Shown here: piece by piece, positions 31,716 through 38,282 of the stretch
Position numbering within the stretch: the first letter of the stretch is position 1
Layout of the letters: every line of letters starts with the position of its first letter
NCBI GenBank assembly: GCA_021375695.1
Contig: JAEPKX010000016.1
Span: 1-38,282, forward strand
DNA: 38,282 nucleotides
Direction of reading: 5' to 3'
Origin: Candidatus Igneacidithiobacillus taupoensis
Lineage (GTDB): Bacteria > Pseudomonadota > Gammaproteobacteria > Acidithiobacillales > Acidithiobacillaceae
The notes under the pieces: generated by a model
Seen by the model: only the letters and a program-made list of their open reading frames with translations
Database searches by the model: none
Told to the model about the DNA's origin: nothing
Position numbers and translations under genes: made by a program

Positions 31716-31744
31716 AGTATGCGCCCAGGGATAATTTAGAACAA
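31716..31744 (-). promoter_or_regulatory. possible tldD promoter
   Basis: On the minus strand TTGTTC (31744-31739), a 17-bp spacer and CATACT (31721-31716) make a weak sigma70-like promoter about 32 bp before the tldD start. The match is imperfect at both boxes. Confidence 0.3.
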
Positions 31745-31767
31745 GTCTATCCATGGCCATCCACCAC

Positions 31768-31776
31768 TTATCCCCA
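31768..31776 (+). promoter_or_regulatory. DnaA-box-like site upstream of nrdA
   Basis: TTATCCCCA differs from the consensus DnaA box TTATCCACA at one position and lies about 36 bp upstream of the nrdA -35 box. In E. coli the nrd promoter is controlled by DnaA, so the placement is suggestive. A single 9-mer can occur by chance. Confidence 0.4.
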
Positions 31777-31796
31777 GATGTTCCACCACGTTATTA

Positions 31797-31812
31797 ACAC
31801 AATATATACGAT
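31797..31812 (+). promoter_or_regulatory. NrdR box 1
   Basis: ACACAATATATACGAT matches the palindromic NrdR-box consensus (ACAC-W-ATATAT-W-GTGT) at 13 of 16 positions; the left half is perfect. It abuts the nrdA -35 hexamer. NrdR is an ATP-cone repressor of ribonucleotide reductase genes. Confidence 0.65.
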
Positions 31813-31840
31813 TGACAATGCATGCAATCAACTATATGTT
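31812..31840 (+). promoter_or_regulatory. sigma70-type promoter for nrdAB
   Basis: TTGACA at 31812-31817 is a perfect -35 box. After a 17-bp spacer, TATGTT at 31835-31840 is a fair -10 box. Transcription would start near 31848, close to the nrdA start at 31870. Confidence 0.65.
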
Positions 31841-31844
31841 GTGA
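31829..31844 (+). promoter_or_regulatory. NrdR box 2
   Basis: CAACTATATGTTGTGA matches the NrdR-box consensus at 12 of 16 positions; here the right half is the better one. It overlaps the nrdA -10 box and lies exactly 32 bp after box 1. That is the three-turn spacing typical of paired NrdR sites. Confidence 0.65.
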
Positions 31845-31869
31845 AAAGCCAAGCTCAATGGGGAAAACC

Positions 31870-34692
31870 ATGTCACTTGCAGCGCAATCCAGTCTCTCCG
31901 CTTCCCAGGAATCTCTTCACCGCGTAATCCGTCGTAATGGTGCAGTGGTTCCCTTCGAAACCAGCAAAATCCAGGTGGCCATGACCAAGGCCTTCCTGGC
32001 CGTGGAAGGCAGCACGGGGGCTGCCAGCGCCCGCGTGCGGGATCAAGTTGCCCGCCTGACCCAGCAGGTGGTCCAGGCCCTGACCCGTCGCCAGCCGGGC
32101 GGAGGGACTTTTCACATCGAGGATATCCAAGACCAGGTGGAACTCGCCTTGATGCGTGCCGGCGAGCACGAAGTCGCCCGGGCCTATGTTCTCTACCGGG
32201 AAGAGCGCGCCCGGGAACGAGCGCAACGGCAACAACAGGAAGCGCCAGCAAAGGAGATCCACGTACGCTTGGACAACGGTCAAACGATCCCACTGGATCG
32301 GGAACGGCTGCGGGCTGTCATTGCCGAGGCCTGTGCCGGCCTGGGCGAGGCCGTCGTACCGGAAACCATCCTGCAGGGCACCCTGAAAAATCTTTACGAC
32401 GGAATCAGTGAACAGGAGGTTTTCCAGGCCCCTATTTTGGCGAGCCGGATTCTGATTGAACAGGACCCTGCCTATGCCTATGTTTCTGCCAGACTCCTGC
32501 TAGACCGTATCCGCCGCGAGGTGTTGCAGGAGCCCTGCACCCAAGCCCAAATGCAGCAACGCTACCCAGAATATTTTCGGGATTATCTGGAGACGGGCAT
32601 TCGCCACGAGCTCATCGACCCGCGTCTTGGCCAGTTTGATCTGGACCGGATTACGGCCGCCCTAAGACCGGAACGCGACCTCCAATTTCAATATCTTGGC
32701 CTGCAGATCCTTTATGATCGCTATTTTCTGCACATCCGTGAACGGCGCATCGAACTGCCCCAAGCCTTCTGGATGCGGGTAGCCATGGGTCTTGCCCTGG
32801 AGGAGATCGACCGCGAAGAACAGGCCATCTCCTTCTACGAAATCCTCTCCCAATTCGACTTTGTCAGTTCCACGCCAACCCTTTTTAATTCCGGTACCTT
32901 GCGACCCCAGCTATCGAGCTGCTTTTTAACCACTGTGGCCGACGACCTGGATGGTATTTATGAGTCCATCAAGGATAACGCCCTCCTCTCCAAATACTCT
33001 GGGGGGCTTGGCAACGACTGGACCCGGGTCCGGGCACTCGGCTCCTATATCAAGGGCACCAATGGTAAAAGCCAAGGGGTTGTGCCCTTCCTGAAAGTAG
33101 TCAACGACACTGCCGTCGCCGTCAATCAGGGGGGCAAACGCAAGGGTGCCGTCTGCGCCTATCTGGAAACCTGGCACCTGGACATCGAAGAGTTTCTGGA
33201 GCTGCGCAAAAACACCGGCGACGACCGCCGCCGCACCCACGACATGAATACTGCCAACTGGATTCCCGATCTCTTCATGGAAAGGGTGGAAAGCGGTGGC
33301 GAATGGACCCTTTTTAGCCCCAATGAGGTTGCTGATCTGCACGATGCTTTCGGAACGGCTTTCCGCGAGCGGTACGAACACTATGAGCGCATGGCGGATG
33401 CGGGCCAAATCGCACTGTTCAAGCGTCTGCCAGCCATTGCCCTCTGGCGCAAGATGCTTACCATGCTCTTCGAGACGGGACACCCCTGGATCACTTTCAA
33501 AGACCCCTGCAATCTACGTAGTCCACAACAACATGTGGGCGTGGTCCACAGTTCCAATCTTTGTACGGAAATCACCCTCAACACCAGCGACAAGGAAATA
33601 GCCGTCTGCAATTTGGGTTCCGTCAATCTCCTGAGCCATCTGCGCATTCCTACCAGGAAAGATTCTCTTTCCCTCCGTACGGAAATGTCAGCCCAGGAAA
33701 TCCTGGAGTGTATCGACACCGATAAACTGGCCCGGACTATCCGTGTGGCCATGCGCATGCTGGACAATGTCATCGATATCAACTATTACGCCCTGGCCAA
33801 GGCCCGCAACAGCAATCTGCGACATCGCCCGGTGGGGCTGGGGCTCATGGGTTTTTCCGATGCCCTCCTCGCCCTGCGCATCCCCTATGCATCCGAGGCA
33901 GCTGTGCTCTTTGCCGACATCAGTCAGGAACTGATCAGCTATCATGCCATTGACGCCTCGGCTGACCTTGCCCGTGAGCGCGGCAGCTACCAGAGCTTTC
34001 CTGGCTCCCTGTGGAGCCAGGGAATCCTGCCCATCGACAGTATCGAGATCCTGGCACGAAACCGTGTCAACGGCGTTGATCTGGATCGCAGCCAACGCCT
34101 CGACTGGTCGATCCTGCGGGAAAAGGTACGCGGCGGGATGCGCAACAGCAATTGCCTCGCCATCGCCCCTACCGCCACCATCTCCAATATCGTGGGCGTC
34201 AGCCAGGGCATTGAACCCATCTATCAGAATCTGTACGTCAAGTCGAATCTTTCCGGAGAATTCACCGTCGTCAATCAGTTCCTGGTGGCCGACCTCAAAG
34301 ACCTGGGACTCTGGGACGAGGTAATGGTCAATGATCTCAAGTATTTTGATGGATCCATCCAGCCTATCGACCGCATCCCCGAAACCCTCAAGCCCTTATA
34401 CGCCAACGCCTTTGAAATCGATGCAAAATGGCTGGTGGAGGCCGGGGCCCGGCGGCAGAAATGGCTGGACCAATCCCAGAGTCTGAACCTCTATTTTGCC
34501 CAGGCGTCTGGCAAAAAAATTGACGAGACCTATCGCCTTGCCTGGCAACGCGGTATCAAGACCACCTATTATCTTCGTTCCCTGGGAGCAACGGCGGCCG
34601 AAAAATCAACGGTCCAGGCAGGAACCCTAAATGCTGTCCCCACCCGCAAGGCCTGCGCCATCGACGACCCAGGTTGCGAGGCCTGCCAATAA
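31870..34692 (+). CDS. nrdA: class I ribonucleotide reductase alpha subunit
   Basis: A 940-residue catalytic subunit reducing ribonucleoside diphosphates to deoxy forms. The N-terminus has one clear ATP-cone ([20 protein letters not shown], about residues 17-110) and a second cone-like region (about 127-215), longer than the E. coli protein and like the two-cone enzymes of Pseudomonas. Catalytic residues: Cys351 (SSCFLTT), Asn563-Cys565-Glu567 (NLCTE), Cys580 ([10 protein letters not shown]), the radical-transfer Tyr900-Tyr901 (TYYLRSLGA), and the C-terminal redox pair Cys936/Cys939 (GCEAC). ATG at 31870 has GGGGA 5 nt upstream; in-frame ATGs at 31822 and 31858 are less well placed relative to the promoter. 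Confidence 0.95.
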   Translation: MSLAAQSSLSASQESLHRVIRRNGAVVPFETSKIQVAMTKAFLAVEGSTGAASARVRDQVARLTQQVVQALTRRQPGGGTFHIEDIQDQVELALMRAGEHEVARAYVLYREERARERAQRQQQEAPAKEIHVRLDNGQTIPLDRERLRAVIAEACAGLGEAVVPETILQGTLKNLYDGISEQEVFQAPILASRILIEQDPAYAYVSARLLLDRIRREVLQEPCTQAQMQQRYPEYFRDYLETGIRHELIDPRLGQFDLDRITAALRPERDLQFQYLGLQILYDRYFLHIRERRIELPQAFWMRVAMGLALEEIDREEQAISFYEILSQFDFVSSTPTLFNSGTLRPQLSSCFLTTVADDLDGIYESIKDNALLSKYSGGLGNDWTRVRALGSYIKGTNGKSQGVVPFLKVVNDTAVAVNQGGKRKGAVCAYLETWHLDIEEFLELRKNTGDDRRRTHDMNTANWIPDLFMERVESGGEWTLFSPNEVADLHDAFGTAFRERYEHYERMADAGQIALFKRLPAIALWRKMLTMLFETGHPWITFKDPCNLRSPQQHVGVVHSSNLCTEITLNTSDKEIAVCNLGSVNLLSHLRIPTRKDSLSLRTEMSAQEILECIDTDKLARTIRVAMRMLDNVIDINYYALAKARNSNLRHRPVGLGLMGFSDALLALRIPYASEAAVLFADISQELISYHAIDASADLARERGSYQSFPGSLWSQGILPIDSIEILARNRVNGVDLDRSQRLDWSILREKVRGGMRNSNCLAIAPTATISNIVGVSQGIEPIYQNLYVKSNLSGEFTVVNQFLVADLKDLGLWDEVMVNDLKYFDGSIQPIDRIPETLKPLYANAFEIDAKWLVEAGARRQKWLDQSQSLNLYFAQASGKKIDETYRLAWQRGIKTTYYLRSLGATAAEKSTVQAGTLNAVPTRKACAIDDPGCEACQ

Positions 34693-34708
34693 TTGCAAGG
34701 AGAAACCC

Positions 34709-35827
34709 ATGCTTGACTTTTCCGATGACAGCAACCAAAGCTTTCTAGCCACCGCCCATCAGAAGATCCCCATGGGCATGGCTGATGGTGCAATGCGGGC
34801 CCAGAGCCTCCAGCGTGTGCGCGCCGAAGATAAGCGCATCATCAACGGCAAGGCCGACGTCAATCAGCTCGTACCTTTCAAGTATCACTGGGCCTGGGAG
34901 AAATATCTGGCCGCCTGCGCCAATCACTGGATGCCGCAGGAGGTACAGATGGCGCGGGACATCGCCCTTTGGAAAGATCCCAAGGGTTTGAGCGAAGATG
35001 AGCGCCGCATCGTCAAGCGCAATCTGGGATTTTTTGTCACTGCAGATAGTCTCGCGGCCAACAACATTGTCCTTGGCACCTATCGCCATATTACCGCCCC
35101 CGAGTGTCGGCAGTATCTGTTGCGGCAGGCCTTCGAGGAAGCCATTCATACCCATGCCTACCAATACATCGTCGAAAGCCTGGGCCTGGATGAGGGCGAG
35201 ATTTTCAACATGTATCATGAAGTCCCTTCGGTGCGTGCCAAAGATGAATTTTTGCTACCCTTCATTGAGATTTTGGCCAATCCCCAGTTCAAAACTGGCA
35301 CGCTGGAGAATGATCAGCAGTTGCTGCGTTCCCTCATTGTCTTTGCCACCATCATGGAAGGGACCTTCTTCTATGTGGGTTTCAGCCAGATCCTGGCTAT
35401 GGGTCGGCAAAACAAAATGGTGGGTGCTGCCGAACAGTACCAATATATCCTGCGGGACGAGTCCATGCACTGTAATTTTGGGATCGATCTGATCAATCAG
35501 ATCAAAATCGAAAACCCACAGCTCTGGACCGAAGCATTCCAGGAGGAGATCACCAATCTCATCCGTCATGGCGTCGAGCTTGAGTGCGCCTATGCCGATG
35601 ATACTATGCCCCGGGGCGTCCTTGGACTCAATGCTCCCATGTTCAAAGAATACGTGCGCTATATTGGCAACCGGCGCTTGAGCCAAATCGGACTCGCTCC
35701 CCAATGGCATGGGGTACAGAACCCCTTCCCCTGGATGAGCGAAATGATAGATCTGAAGAAAGAAAAAAACTTCTTTGAAACACGGGTTACCGAATATCAG
35801 ACGGGAGGGGCCTTGAGCTGGGATTGA
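34709..35827 (+). CDS. nrdB: class I ribonucleotide reductase beta subunit
   Basis: A 372-residue ferritin-like radical subunit. Metal ligands can be assigned by spacing: Asp113 (TADSL), Glu144 and His147 (FEEAIH), Glu217 (IMEGTFF), Glu251 and His254 (RDESMH). The radical Tyr151 (HTHAYQY) is present. Overall the protein resembles the chlamydial Mn/Fe subunit, but that enzyme has Phe at the radical site and Glu at the first ligand; here they are Tyr and Asp, so a tyrosyl-radical (Ia-like) enzyme is expected. AAGGAG lies 7 nt before the ATG, 16 nt after nrdA. Confidence 0.96.
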   Translation: MLDFSDDSNQSFLATAHQKIPMGMADGAMRAQSLQRVRAEDKRIINGKADVNQLVPFKYHWAWEKYLAACANHWMPQEVQMARDIALWKDPKGLSEDERRIVKRNLGFFVTADSLAANNIVLGTYRHITAPECRQYLLRQAFEEAIHTHAYQYIVESLGLDEGEIFNMYHEVPSVRAKDEFLLPFIEILANPQFKTGTLENDQQLLRSLIVFATIMEGTFFYVGFSQILAMGRQNKMVGAAEQYQYILRDESMHCNFGIDLINQIKIENPQLWTEAFQEEITNLIRHGVELECAYADDTMPRGVLGLNAPMFKEYVRYIGNRRLSQIGLAPQWHGVQNPFPWMSEMIDLKKEKNFFETRVTEYQTGGALSWD

Positions 35828-35884
35828 AGGAAGTTGGCCACCCTTGCGGGATGGCACCCCCTGATAATAGAATGACAATACTTT

Positions 35885-35961
35885 GGTGGCTGTAGCTCAG
35901 CAGGTAGAGCCCCGGATTGTGATTCCGGTTGTCGTGGGTTCGAGCCCCATCAGCCACCCCA
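35885..35961 (+). tRNA. tRNA-His (anticodon GTG)
   Basis: A 77-nt cloverleaf with the extra G-1:C73 pair diagnostic of tRNA-His, acceptor GTGGCTG/CAGCCAC, D stem GCTC/GAGC, anticodon stem CCGGA/TCCGG with loop TTGTGAT (anticodon GTG), T loop TTCGAGC, and encoded CCA. It lies 57 nt after nrdB on the same strand. Confidence 0.95.
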
Positions 35962-36379
35962 CATTATTCAGTATCTTATCGTTGTTCTGCCCGTGCGCCG
36001 GATTTTCGCTGTGACGTTTTTGGGACCAATCCTCGATGTTGCGAGCAGCGCTTGAGAGGTGATCCGGGGCAAGTTTCCAACAGAGACCGGTTCGGAAGCA
36101 CGCTTTCTCCCATGTATTGGTAGCTTTGCACAAGAGGTACCCACCGCGGTGCTCCTGCACCAGACGCATAGCGCTTGCACGTACTTCAGGTAAAAACTTC
36201 GAGGATCAGTTGCTGGCTCCATGTCCTTGCAGGCAGGAGCCTCCATCCAACCCGGGGCGGCCCATTCAAGAAAACCGGCTGGTCGAAAAGTTCTGGCTTC
36301 TGGGTTGAAATCTTCAAAGAACTCCCTAAGGCTGTCCTGTATCAACAAGCCTATACCATTTCGGACAACGGCAACTCTA
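35962..36379. other. gene-poor stretch after tRNA-His
   Basis: About 420 bp without a credible intact gene. Open frames on both strands lack recognisable domains or ribosome-binding sites. The only homology I can see is a short IS3 orfA-like segment on the minus strand near 36137-36205. The frame that crosses tRNA-His on the minus strand is a tRNA shadow. Confidence 0.6.
36137..36205 (-). pseudogene. remnant of IS3-family orfA
   Basis: Minus-strand codons from 36205 read SSKFLPEVRASAMRLVQEHR and then GGY. This fits the N-terminal helix pattern of IS3-type OrfA proteins (KF-x-PEVR-x-x-A-x-RLV-x-EHRG-x-Y). The frame before it is closed by TGA, and downstream residues no longer resemble OrfA. 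It is a small scrap of an old insertion. Assigned by pattern memory only. Confidence 0.45.
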
Positions 36380-36380
36380 C

Positions 36381-36417
36381 AAAAAACCTGGTTGGAATGG
36401 ATCCATGCCAACCAGGT
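36381..36417 (-). terminator. strong rho-independent terminator of the outer-membrane gene
   Basis: ACCTGGTTGG (36386-36395) and CCAACCAGGT (36408-36417) pair perfectly over 10 bp. The loop itself contains the palindrome ATGGATCCAT, so the whole 32-bp element is palindromic but for one mismatched pair. On the minus strand it is followed by six T residues. It lies about 35 bp after the stop of the gene at 36453-37142. Confidence 0.85.
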
Positions 36418-36452
36418 TCTGGAGACAGACCTTTTTAGCGGCCTATTTCTTC

Positions 36453-37142
36453 TCAGAAACCATACCCCAGTCCGACATTCCCCTGGAGCACATTGATCGC
36501 TCCATGGTTCATATAGCGATCCCATTTGAAACCGGTAAAGGCAAAGACGGGGCCAGCGATTTGCAGGTTTGCTTGGGCTCCAACTTGCAGCACATTGTCG
36601 GAACCTTTGGCCGTAGTAAAAGCATCCTTATAGCCACCCTGGGTGTAGCTATAGGTGGCAGAAACACCGTCGAGATAGCCAACATTTCCCGTCAAGGTCA
36701 CTGGTCCGAGCCCCAAGGCCATCATGCCACCACCGCCAATGGCGTTGTTTGTTTCATGAAACGCAGCGGAATCAGGACCATTCACCGTCCATCGCTGGTA
36801 CTGATAGGCCAGATACGGACCAACGGCCAGGGAGCTGCCAAGGGGAACGAGGTAGCCAAGCTTGACATTGACACCCGTGTTTGCCCCACCAGTGCGATCG
36901 GGTACCGCAAAGGAAGAGCCAAAGTCGTGATGGTAATTGGCAGAAAACAGGACATTGTTCTGCCACCAACTCCCCTTGACCCCCAAACCACCGGTGGTCC
37001 GGCCACCATCATTGCTGATGCCATTGAGATTGCCATAGAGGGATACACTATTGAGAACTTGCCCAACGTCCGCGAAGGCCACGGGGGAGAACAGCAGCGC
37101 GGCGGCCGGGAGCAGAGCCAAGGTATTGGGTAACTTTTTCAT
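36453..37142 (-). CDS. predicted outer-membrane beta-barrel protein
   Basis: A 229-residue exported protein of unrecognised family. A classic signal peptide (MKKLPNTLALLPAAALLF, cleavage after AFA near residue 24) is followed by alternating polar/hydrophobic, Gly- and aromatic-rich strands (SVSLYGNLNG, VNVKLGYLVPLG, VGPYLAYQYQRW, VTLTGNVGYLDG, VFAFTGFKWDRY). It ends in GNVGLGYGF with a C-terminal Phe, the signal used by the Bam machinery. About 8-10 strands would fit. ATG at 37142 follows GAGGAG; the frame extends upstream but the signal peptide fixes the start. It is a monocistronic gene with its own terminator. Function unknown. Confidence 0.75.
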   Translation of the reverse strand: MKKLPNTLALLPAAALLFSPVAFADVGQVLNSVSLYGNLNGISNDGGRTTGGLGVKGSWWQNNVLFSANYHHDFGSSFAVPDRTGGANTGVNVKLGYLVPLGSSLAVGPYLAYQYQRWTVNGPDSAAFHETNNAIGGGGMMALGLGPVTLTGNVGYLDGVSATYSYTQGGYKDAFTTAKGSDNVLQVGAQANLQIAGPVFAFTGFKWDRYMNHGAINVLQGNVGLGYGF

Positions 37143-37258
37143 AAAGATCTCCTCTTTCACGACTACGCTACCGAATTGGACATGGGAATACACGATTTTT
37201 CTCCCATTCATACCAACTACAGCTGACAGGACAGCATCTCTACCAGAAGCTAAAAAAG

Positions 37259-37571
37259 GTGACCGACCCTATAAACGTTGTGACCGTAGACGAACTCCGG
37301 CAGACAACAGGCAAGCACTGGTCCTATCCTGGGCAGGGCCGGGCGAACGTTAGCATCAGAAACGGAAAGCCCGTTGCCCTGATGTGCCATAAGGCCGGAA
37401 ACGGTGGAGGAAATCATCTTGTCCACTACTTTCTGGTAGAGCAGGCCCATCCCAAAGAGAAAGGCCCTGACCCGTATTGCCCTGGTAGCTGCCAGCAAGC
37501 TCTCTGTCTTCGGTGAGCAGCTGTTTCAGCGCTTCCTGGAAAAGCGGCAAGGTTTGGCTATCGAAGGATGA
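37259..37571 (+). pseudogene. degraded Phd/YefM-like antitoxin gene
   Basis: The frame from GTG at 37259 encodes INVVTVDELRQTTGK and ANVSIRNGKPVALM, which resembles the N-terminal beta-alpha part of Phd/YefM antitoxins (GKPVA motif). At about 37380-37388 the sequence continues sensibly only in another frame: AIRPETVEEIILSTTFW, then a TAG, then RKALTRIALVAASKLSVFGE and QLFQRFLEKRQG to TGA at 37569-37571. One lost base would join the two parts, but the internal TAG remains. A small frame starts at the overlapping ATG 37568, as a toxin gene would, but shows no toxin similarity. The family assignment is tentative. Confidence 0.4.
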
Positions 37572-37712
37572 CGGTTGTAGCCCAGTGCAATGAGGCCAAA
37601 TCCAACGGCACCAAAACGGGAATTTTCATGATAAAAGCGATATCTAATTGGATGAAATATCCAGCGCCGTACTGTTTTTGAATGAAGTAGACCTTTTGTT
37701 GAAGATGCAGAC
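37572..37712. other. short region without a recognised gene
   Basis: About 140 bp before the small exported gene. It holds a 37-codon frame on the plus strand (ATG 37568) and an antisense frame, neither recognisable. The promoter of the gene at 37713 probably lies here, but no box pair is convincing. Confidence 0.4.
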
Positions 37713-37940
37713 ATGAAGAGAAAATTTTACTTCCTGGAATTTATCTTGGCGGCTTTCCTCTTGGCTTGTTCCGCCCTAACCTTTGCTGGCAGCAAGGGAA
37801 ACCCGGATCATTGGGTTGCCCAGGTAAGTGGTGCCCAGTATCTGTGCAAGACCCAGTGGGAGGCCAAACAACAAGACATCAACCCCAGTTATCTCGTTCC
37901 AGGATGCAGTTACGATTATCATTCTCATCACGGGAGGTAA
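37713..37940 (+). CDS. small secreted protein, unknown
   Basis: A 75-residue protein with an N-terminal signal peptide (KRKF, then a hydrophobic stretch, cleavage probable after TFA near residue 25). The Cys in LLACSA could also be a weak lipobox. The mature part has about 50 residues, with two cysteines (YLCKTQW and VPGCSYD) that could form a disulfide, and a His-rich end YDYHSHHGR that might bind metal. No known family recognised. It stops 4 nt before the next gene and supplies its ribosome-binding site, so they form a two-gene unit. Confidence 0.6.
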   Translation: MKRKFYFLEFILAAFLLACSALTFAGSKGNPDHWVAQVSGAQYLCKTQWEAKQQDINPSYLVPGCSYDYHSHHGR

Positions 37941-37944
37941 CGTC

Positions 37945-38142
37945 ATGAGAGTTGTCCCATTCACACTATCTGTTACTGTTTTTACTCTTGCTTTTCTCTA
38001 TATTGGCGTAGCAATTCTTCTGCACATGATTCCCATTGATCCATGGATTTGGCTTGAGCCCTTCTTTTTGCTTCTTATACTATTTTTCCTGCTCTTTGTC
38101 AGGATTACTCACGACAAACAAGGCGCTCCCAAGGAAGAGTGA
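37945..38142 (+). CDS. small two-helix membrane protein, unknown
   Basis: A 65-residue protein with two predicted membrane helices (about residues 5-27 and 34-53), a short Pro/Trp-containing turn between them (MIPIDPWIW), and a charged C-terminal tail (RITHDKQGAPKEE). GGGAGGT lies 7 nt before the ATG at 37945, overlapping the stop of the preceding secreted-protein gene. No family recognised; its link with the upstream small exported protein is inferred from spacing. Confidence 0.65.
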   Translation: MRVVPFTLSVTVFTLAFLYIGVAILLHMIPIDPWIWLEPFFLLLILFFLLFVRITHDKQGAPKEE

Positions 38143-38282
38143 TTTCCAGTTATATTGGCAGCTTCGCTTTCTTCCCTGCAGACTGCAGGTCACGCAACAC
38201 CGTTGTGCCATGTACGGGCCATGGAGATCCGCCTTGAGGGGGACAGGCAGGTGTGATTCGACGGTGAAGCTTTCTGGTTTTT
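38143..38282 (+). pseudogene. possible lipid-kinase (DAGK/YegS-like) C-terminal remnant
   Basis: Immediately after the stop at 38142 the same frame stays open as VILAASLSSLQTAGH, then VRAMEIRLEGDRQV, a TGA at 38254-38256, and FDGEAFWF at the window edge. The pattern of a helix, GH, then V-x-x-EI-x-x-EG, V and DGE resembles the last part of diacylglycerol/lipid kinases. There is no start codon and there is an in-frame stop, so it would be a broken fragment. The similarity is by eye and weak. A perfect 15-bp palindrome (CCTGCAGACTGCAGG, 38175-38189) lies within it. Confidence 0.3.

Noticed and set aside
34709-35827. NrdB as a class Ic (Mn/Fe, tyrosine-free) enzyme
   Set aside because: Despite overall resemblance to the chlamydial protein, Tyr151 and Asp113 are present at the positions where that enzyme has Phe and Glu.
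35897-36169. 90-codon minus-strand frame ending in GLEPTTTGITIRGSTC
   Set aside because: The ending is the well-known false peptide made by reading a tRNA gene antisense; here it is the tRNA-His shadow. Only the upstream orfA-like scrap has some meaning.
35968-36525. 185-codon minus-strand frame
   Set aside because: It runs through the terminator and the end of the barrel gene, has no ribosome-binding site and no recognisable domain.
36405-37133. 242-codon open frame on the plus strand
   Set aside because: It is antisense to the barrel gene, which has a signal peptide, ribosome-binding site and terminator.

Overview
The window reads as chromosome of a Gram-negative proteobacterium between the beta and gamma branches. 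The evidence is a 14-gene nuo cluster with separate nuoC and nuoD, a DUF2818 gene after nuoN, the order thrS-infC-rpmI-rplT-pheST-ihfA-merR-tRNA-Pro, and the order ftsH-folP-glmM-tpiA-secG-tRNA-Leu. Codon use and protein style suggest Acidithiobacillus or a close relative. That genus call is an inference from gene order and impression, not from a database match.

Layout. (1) 1-2533, plus strand: the end of an integrated element. It holds a frameshifted IS3-type transposase, the 3' remnant of an acyltransferase/SGNH gene truncated at the IS end, a DUF4224 gene and a tyrosine integrase whose stop lies 13 nt from the 3' end of tRNA-Pro(GGG). That tRNA is the likely attachment site. (2) 2534-9981, minus: translation block tRNA-Val, thrS, infC, rpmI, rplT, pheS, pheT, ihfA, merR-like regulator, tRNA-Pro. 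(3) 10020-24515, minus: complete complex I operon nuoABCDEFGHIJKLMN plus DUF2818, tightly packed with many 1-4 nt stop/start overlaps. (4) 24612-31684, minus: tldD, ftsH, folP, glmM, tpiA, secG, tRNA-Leu, with a good internal promoter before tpiA. (5) 31685-35961, plus: divergent nrdA-nrdB and tRNA-His. The nrdA promoter carries two NrdR-box-like sites 32 bp apart and a near-consensus DnaA box. (6) 35962-38282: a looser, partly decayed region with an IS3 orfA scrap, a beta-barrel-like outer-membrane gene with a strong terminator, a broken Phd-like antitoxin, two small exported/membrane protein genes, and a possible lipid-kinase tail with an internal stop.

The core is housekeeping: charging of tRNA (Thr, Phe), translation initiation, nucleoid architecture (IHF), NADH:quinone oxidoreduction, folate and cell-wall precursor synthesis, membrane proteolysis, secretion and dNTP supply. 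The unusual items are an AUC start for infC, a terminator-like hairpin directly before the thrS ribosome-binding site, the extra N7 iron-sulfur motif in NuoG, the NrdR/DnaA-type control region, and accessory debris beside two tRNA genes (Pro and His). I did not find a clear novel defence or metabolic system. The least explained candidates are the small exported gene pair at the right edge and the coupled DUF2818 protein of complex I.
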